DNA from: Balneolales bacterium
Lineage (GTDB): Bacteria; Bacteroidota; Rhodothermia; Balneolales; Natronogracilivirgulaceae
Direction of reading: 5' to 3'
DNA: 64,000 bases
Assembly (NCBI GenBank): GCA_007132975.1
Contig: SLNO01000024.1
Coordinates: forward strand, 1-64,000
Shown: positions 59,722 to 64,000 of the stretch, piece after piece
Position numbering within the stretch: the stretch's first letter is position 1
Layout: each line of letters begins with the position of its first letter
Made by a program: the position numbers and the translations under genes
Notes under the pieces: generated by a model
What the model was told of the DNA's origin: nothing
What the model saw: the letters and a program-made list of their open reading frames with translations, nothing else
Database searches by the model: none

Positions 59722-61521
59722 ATGAACATCCACCAATACTTATTTCCTCTCACACTGATTGCCATGGTAACTTTAGCATTCCAATCCGGCTGCGACCGCG
59801 ACGCGTCCAGGCACGACCCCGCCATGCTGGATGCCGGTGTGTGGGCCGACAACGTTCTTGACGCCATGACCGACCGCCAGAAGATCGGCCAGCTTGTGAT
59901 GGCCACCACTCCCTGGGAGTCGGGGTTTCCTTTTCCGGAGGATGCGTACGGTCCGCCAACGCAGCGTCAGACGGACCATATGCGGCAGATGATCACCGAG
60001 TACCATGCCGGTTCGGTCATCATCTACAACTGGGGCCGGGCCGAGTCCATGGCGCGGTTCAACGGTCAGCTGCAGGAGTGGTCCATGGAAAGCAATGCCG
60101 GCATCCCGCTTTTCATATCGGCCGATCTGGAGTATGGCCTGGCCCAGCGCATTCCGATGGAATCGACCGTTTTCCCGCGCCAGATGGGCATTGCGGCGAC
60201 CGGCGACCCGCAGGCGGCGTACGAGCAGGGACGCATCACCGCTATTGAGGCGCTCGCAACCGGTTTCAACTGGAGCTATTCCCCGGTGGCCGACGTGAAC
60301 GTCAACCCCAGGAACCCGGTGATAGGGGTCCGGTCGTTCGGTGAGCGGTTCACGGTGGTTTCGGAAATGAGCCGGGCCATGATCCGGGGCAGCCAGGAGC
60401 ATGGTGTTCTGGCCACTCCGAAACACTTCCCGGGCCACGGCGACACCGGTTTTGACTCGCACTACGACCTTTCCACGGTTTCCTACGATCTTGAGACGCT
60501 CCGGGAGATCCATCTGCCCCCGTTCCAGACCTCATTTGACGCCGGTGCCGACGCGGTGATGTCGGCACATGTAATCATTGAGGCGATCGACCCGACGGTC
60601 CCTGCCACACTGTCGCCGCTTGCCCTGAACGGACTTCTGCGCGAAGAGATGGGTTTTGACGGGATCATCGTCACCGATGCCATGAGCATGGATGCCATTG
60701 ACAGCCACTGGGGTGCCGGTGAAGCCGCGGTGATGGCTGTCAAGGCAGGCGCCGACATCATTATGGCTACTGGCACGGCCGCACAGCAGGCCGAGACCTT
60801 CGAGGCGCTCTACCAGGCCCTGCGCGACGGCGAGATCAGCGAGGAACGCCTGAACCAGTCGGTGCACCGCATCCTGCGCGTCAAACACAAATACGGCCTG
60901 CACCATGGTTTCACCCCGCCGGATCCGGCACGCGCCCTCGAGGTGACCACCGACCCGGAGCACCGCCGAATTGCCCGTGACATCGCCGCAAGGTCGATCA
61001 CGCTGGTCCGTAACCGTGAGACCCTGCCTTTCGACCGTGACGAGGAACTCACAACGATGGTCGCCGGCGTGGCCTATACCGCTGAACTGGCAGAGCTGGT
61101 GCGCCAGGCCGGTGGCGGAGAGGTGATTGTATGGGACTACGGCGACGGTCCTAACGACAATGATCCCTCGCCCGAATCCATCCTCGACGCAATCAGGGTA
61201 GCCGAAAATGTCGACCGCATCATCCTTTTCACCTACTCATCCAGCGTGCTGCCTGAGGGACAGGCGCGTCTTGCCGAGGCCCTCTCCATCATGGGCAAGC
61301 CCATGGCAGTGGTCGCGATGGGGCTGCCATACGACCTGCAGGAGATGCTCATGGTGCCGGCCTTCGTTGCCGCCTATTCGCTGGATCGCTGGCCCGACGC
61401 CACCCCGACTCCGGTGGTCTGGGATGCCGTCGTGGATATGCTCTTCGGCGAACAGCCCGGCGGCAAGCTTCCCGTGACGCTGGGCATGGATTATCCGGTT
61501 GGACACGGCCTGAGCTACTGA
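59722..61521 (+). CDS. Lipoprotein glycoside hydrolase family 3 enzyme (NagZ-like)
   Basis: 599 residues from the ATG at 59722. The signal ends in LAFQSGC, a lipobox. The GH3 N-terminal TIM barrel has GFNWSYSPVADVNVNPRNPVIG, KHFPGHGDTGFDSHYDL (substrate-binding KH and GHGDT loop) and the nucleophile Asp in IVTDAMSMDAI. A second alpha/beta/alpha domain follows. It most resembles beta-N-acetylhexosaminidases. The protein is probably anchored to a membrane. A decayed 37-bp repeat of its last codons follows the stop. Confidence 0.9.
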   Translation: MNIHQYLFPLTLIAMVTLAFQSGCDRDASRHDPAMLDAGVWADNVLDAMTDRQKIGQLVMATTPWESGFPFPEDAYGPPTQRQTDHMRQMITEYHAGSVIIYNWGRAESMARFNGQLQEWSMESNAGIPLFISADLEYGLAQRIPMESTVFPRQMGIAATGDPQAAYEQGRITAIEALATGFNWSYSPVADVNVNPRNPVIGVRSFGERFTVVSEMSRAMIRGSQEHGVLATPKHFPGHGDTGFDSHYDLSTVSYDLETLREIHLPPFQTSFDAGADAVMSAHVIIEAIDPTVPATLSPLALNGLLREEMGFDGIIVTDAMSMDAIDSHWGAGEAAVMAVKAGADIIMATGTAAQQAETFEALYQALRDGEISEERLNQSVHRILRVKHKYGLHHGFTPPDPARALEVTTDPEHRRIARDIAARSITLVRNRETLPFDRDEELTTMVAGVAYTAELAELVRQAGGGEVIVWDYGDGPNDNDPSPESILDAIRVAENVDRIILFTYSSSVLPEGQARLAEALSIMGKPMAVVAMGLPYDLQEMLMVPAFVAAYSLDRWPDATPTPVVWDAVVDMLFGEQPGGKLPVTLGMDYPVGHGLSY

Positions 61522-61524
61522 ACC

Positions 61525-61561
61525 GGACTATCCGGTTGGATGTGGCCTGAGCATGTGAGCA
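61525..61561 (+). repeat. Decayed duplicate of the GH3 gene tail
   Basis: GGACTATCCGGTTGGATGTG and the following bases repeat the last coding bases at 61488-61524 (GGATTATCCGGTTGGACACG) with a period of 37 bp and roughly 28 of 36 identities. It starts right after the stop codon. A 37-bp tandem duplication followed by decay is the simplest explanation. Confidence 0.55.
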
Positions 61562-61657
61562 GGACGGGACCCGTTTTTTCCGGCAGGTCCCGCCATCCAC
61601 CCGTTTGCGGCTTTTCAATTATGATCCACTTCATGCGTATGGCATGGATGCCAGGCG

Positions 61658-62179
61658 CTACCCGAACAGGATCCGGACCACGATCACGGAAGAGATGATG
61701 CCTGCAAGGTCGGCGATCAGCCCGGTCTGCACGGCATATTTCACGCGTCGCACGCCGATGGCGCCGAAATAGACGGCAATCACGTAGAAGGTGGTTTCGG
61801 TGGACCCGAACATGGTGCCCGCCATTTTCACGATCAGCGAATCCTCGCCGTAGGTGGCGATCATATCCGCCATCACTCCCAGGGACCCGCTGCCCGTAAG
61901 CGGCCGGAAGATGGCCATGGGCACCAGCTCCACCGGGAAACCGAGGAAACCGAGCACCGGGGCAAGCGCCATCATGAAGAACTCCATGGCGCCGCTTTCG
62001 CGGAACATGCCGATGGCAAAAAGGATGGCCACAAGATAAGGGATGATGCGCACGGCAATGTGGAAACCTTCCTTGGCGCCGTCGACAAAGACCTCATAAA
62101 CGTGGACTTTCTTGATTATTCCGTAGAGCGGAATAAGTACGATGATAAGGGGCAGGATAAATGCTGCAACGGTTCTCAT
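61658..62179 (-). CDS. spmB: SpmB-like nucleoside-recognition (gate) domain membrane protein
   Basis: 173 residues, about five membrane helices. GAKEGFHIAVRIIPYLVAILFAIGMFRESGAM, seen in parts, and PLTGSGSLGVMADMI match spore maturation protein B/YjiH gate proteins. SpmA and SpmB together affect spore cortex in Bacillus but are also found in non-sporulating bacteria, where their function is unclear. The gene follows spmA with 3 bp between. Confidence 0.85.
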   Translation of the reverse strand: MRTVAAFILPLIIVLIPLYGIIKKVHVYEVFVDGAKEGFHIAVRIIPYLVAILFAIGMFRESGAMEFFMMALAPVLGFLGFPVELVPMAIFRPLTGSGSLGVMADMIATYGEDSLIVKMAGTMFGSTETTFYVIAVYFGAIGVRRVKYAVQTGLIADLAGIISSVIVVRILFG

Positions 62180-62182
62180 GGA

Positions 62183-63124
62183 TCAGTCCTCAATTTTTTG
62201 GTCGTCGGGAATATTCTCAATGTGCTCCTCCTCGGGGTGGAACCGCTCGTAGATCTTGGCGGCGGTGATACCCACGACAAGGGAGATGAAGGTCACGATC
62301 AGGATGCTGATCATCAGTTCGTTCACTCCGGTGCCGATCAGCGCCACCAGCGTGGCGGGCGGGAGCAGCTGGATACTGGCCGTATTGACGGTGAGCAGCA
62401 TGCACTGGGCGTTGGTGGCTTTATCCTTGCTGGGATTCAGCTTTTGCAGCTCTTCCATGGCTTTGATCCCGAGCGGGGTGGCGGCGTTGCCAAGGCCCAG
62501 CATGTTGGCGGCCAGGTTAAGGCTGATGACACCGTGGGCGGCATGCCCTTTCGGAACATTGGGGAACAGGAACCGCATGAACGGCTGTACGGCTTTCACC
62601 AGAAGGTACATCAGTCCGCTCTGTTCGGCTATTTTCATGAGTCCCAGCCACAAGGCCATGATGCCCACCAGCCCGATGGCCAGAGTGACGGCAAACTCGG
62701 CCATATTGAATGCCGCCGTGGCAATGGCATTGAGCTTGACGTAGTACACGCCTGGAAGAACGATATCCGCCCGGCCGCTTGACCGGTCAAAGGCGGCCAC
62801 CTCCGCAGTGAGCTCCTCCTTGTTGTTCGAGTCCTGGTCCTGGGCAATGTTCAGCCACAGCTCCGGCATCTCGTCATCCACCCGGATGATAATTTCAGGA
62901 TTGTCTTCATAGGGACGCCATGCCGCATCGAACGTCCCCTCATGTCCCTGTATCCGGAAACGTACGGTCTGCCGCCTGTCCGGATCCCCGTTCTCGGGGA
63001 ATGTGATTTCAATAGTGTGTTCCTTGCCGTTCTGGTAGGGATCCTGAACCAGGTCCATGACGTCCTGGGTCACGGCAAAGACGAGACTGATAATGATCAG
63101 CCCGGCCCAAATATAATTTAGCAT
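62183..63124 (-). CDS. spmA: SpmA-like membrane protein with an inserted extracytoplasmic domain
   Basis: 313 residues; usual SpmA proteins are about 195. The N-terminal helix (LNYIWAGLIIISLVFAVTQDV) is followed by an insertion of about 90 residues (30-120) rich in acidic and beta-type residues, then NAIATAAFNMAEFAVTLAIGLVG, seen in parts, LWLGLMKIAEQSGLM, and the gate-type motif NLAANMLGLGNAATPLGIKAM. The insertion lies between helices and should face outside. It is followed by spmB in an operon of two. Confidence 0.85.
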   Translation of the reverse strand: MLNYIWAGLIIISLVFAVTQDVMDLVQDPYQNGKEHTIEITFPENGDPDRRQTVRFRIQGHEGTFDAAWRPYEDNPEIIIRVDDEMPELWLNIAQDQDSNNKEELTAEVAAFDRSSGRADIVLPGVYYVKLNAIATAAFNMAEFAVTLAIGLVGIMALWLGLMKIAEQSGLMYLLVKAVQPFMRFLFPNVPKGHAAHGVISLNLAANMLGLGNAATPLGIKAMEELQKLNPSKDKATNAQCMLLTVNTASIQLLPPATLVALIGTGVNELMISILIVTFISLVVGITAAKIYERFHPEEEHIENIPDDQKIED

Positions 63125-63352
63125 AGGATTGGTGAGGTTGGTGAAATGGATTCATCAAAAAAAACGACCGCCCGTGCAAAAAAGCAAACCGAATTGCTAT
63201 TTTACCGGGCACCGACGATTCGGTCTGGTCCGGACCTGTCCCTGCAGCCTGGTTGCCGGAGCCACCCGAAGCATCTGTATCCGTAATCCACGTCCGGTGA
63301 ATGATATAGCCGATCCACCTGTTACACTGGAACGCTTCACGAATCACACAAT

Positions 63353-64000
63353 ATGAGCAGCACGCCGTCACAAAGCAACAGGAATCCGAAGATGTCCCCG
63401 AAAAGCAGTTCCGGGGAGGGATCAATGCATGATCCGCGGGACAATCCTAAAGGGATATCGCAGAAAGGGGCAACACCGAAAAAGACAATGCCCAAGGGTG
63501 CAGCGCAGAAAGGGGCAACGCCTGAAAGGGGAACGCCCCGGGGTGATAATCATTTGGATGGTGGATCGGAGTCCGGCCGCAATCCGGGCCTGCATCCCGA
63601 AAGCCGCGCGCTGCACGCCGGATGGCACCCGGACGCGCCGGGCGAACCGCTTGCCCCCTCATGGGACCCATCCACCGTATTTCGCCATCCCGAACAGGGC
63701 CTTTCCGGCGACAGCTGGAGCTACACCCGCCTCGACAACCCCAACCGCTCACAGCTGGAGCGGACGCTTGCATCCCTCGAAGGCGGTTCCGAAGCGCTCG
63801 CTTTCTCCTCCGGCATGGCGGCGGTGCAGGCCGCGTTCCACATCCTGGAACCCGGCGACCATGTGCTGCTGCCCGACGATCTCTACCATGGCGTGCGCAA
63901 CCTCATCACGGATCAATACGCCCGTTGGGGACTCACATTTGATTTTGTGGACATGACCCGCCCCGGTGATGTCACTGCGGCGGCCAACCCGAAGACCCGG
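63353..64000 (+). CDS. PLP-dependent Cys/Met metabolism enzyme (cystathionine gamma-synthase/lyase-like), partial
   Basis: The frame is open from ATG 63353 to the window end. From about residue 87 it reads LHAGWHPDAPGEPLAPSWDP, YTRLDNPNRSQLERTLASLEGG, ALAFSSGMAAVQAAFHIL and DDLYHGVRNL, the N-half of the Cys/Met-metabolism PLP family; the PLP Lys lies beyond the end. The first 85 residues are Lys/Gly/Pro-rich with QKGATP repeated and are not part of the fold, so starts at 63425 or 63488 are equally possible. Lyase or synthase activity cannot be told from this half. Confidence 0.8.
   Translation, partial: MSSTPSQSNRNPKMSPKSSSGEGSMHDPRDNPKGISQKGATPKKTMPKGAAQKGATPERGTPRGDNHLDGGSESGRNPGLHPESRALHAGWHPDAPGEPLAPSWDPSTVFRHPEQGLSGDSWSYTRLDNPNRSQLERTLASLEGGSEALAFSSGMAAVQAAFHILEPGDHVLLPDDLYHGVRNLITDQYARWGLTFDFVDMTRPGDVTAAANPKTR

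Overview
The window is a stretch of chromosome, about 58% GC by impression, from a Gram-negative member of the FCB group, most probably Balneolota or a near relative. The reasons are secreted proteins ending in the NPFNP-type (type IX-like) sorting domain, TonB/carboxypeptidase-regulatory receptors, a clade II nitrous oxide reductase with a Sec rather than Tat signal, few strong Shine-Dalgarno sites, and acidic low-complexity insertions in many proteins. No rRNA, tRNA, CRISPR array or intact insertion sequence was recognised. The genus call is inference.

Left end (1-0.6 kb): an MNT/HEPN toxin-antitoxin pair. The 0.88-23.3 kb block is a nitrogen-oxide island. It holds a copper-uptake operon (small Cys protein, Met/His-rich YtkA-like lipoprotein, OprC-like copper TonB receptor); the ric repair gene and a SufR-like Fe-S regulator; nrfHA with its cytochrome c maturation pair ccsB/ccsA (nitrite to ammonium); and an rrf2 regulator followed by cytochrome c, nosZ, a NosB-like protein, two nosL-like genes, nosD, nosF and nosY (N2O to N2). 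A cupin, ctaA, an oxidase-subunit-I-like membrane protein and a second NosB-like protein follow. No nirS/nirK or norB is present, which fits a non-denitrifying N2O reducer that also makes ammonium. A shared palindromic site lies in front of the copper operon, the rrf2 gene and the cytochrome c-nosZ genes, and probably ric. It suggests one regulon that couples copper import to NosZ.

23.5-36.6 kb: a secreted subtilase, a UPF0182 membrane protein, a sodium:solute symporter, an outer-membrane protein, speE, mnmE, a doubly deleted ATPase pseudogene and a GLUG-repeat surface protein.

36.5-47.9 kb: mostly envelope and carbohydrate genes (MscS, sialate esterase, DmpA-type peptidase, racemase, GH42, SDR, HAD, outer-membrane barrel). 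This part carries the most unusual feature: six copies of a roughly 100-bp element (A-F). Each lies in a gene leader in the sense orientation. They share a long-range stem, an inner hairpin and, in the best copies, a 17-codon mini-ORF behind AGGAG whose stop lies in a TTTTAAACA motif, in copies D and F directly beside the next start codon.

48.5-64 kb: housekeeping genes: MFS transporter, rimO, an NSUN-type rRNA methylase, MscS, secG, SRAP protein, CPBP protease, DEAD-box helicase, M48 protease, GH3 enzyme, spmB/spmA, and the start of a PLP sulfur-amino-acid enzyme cut by the window end.
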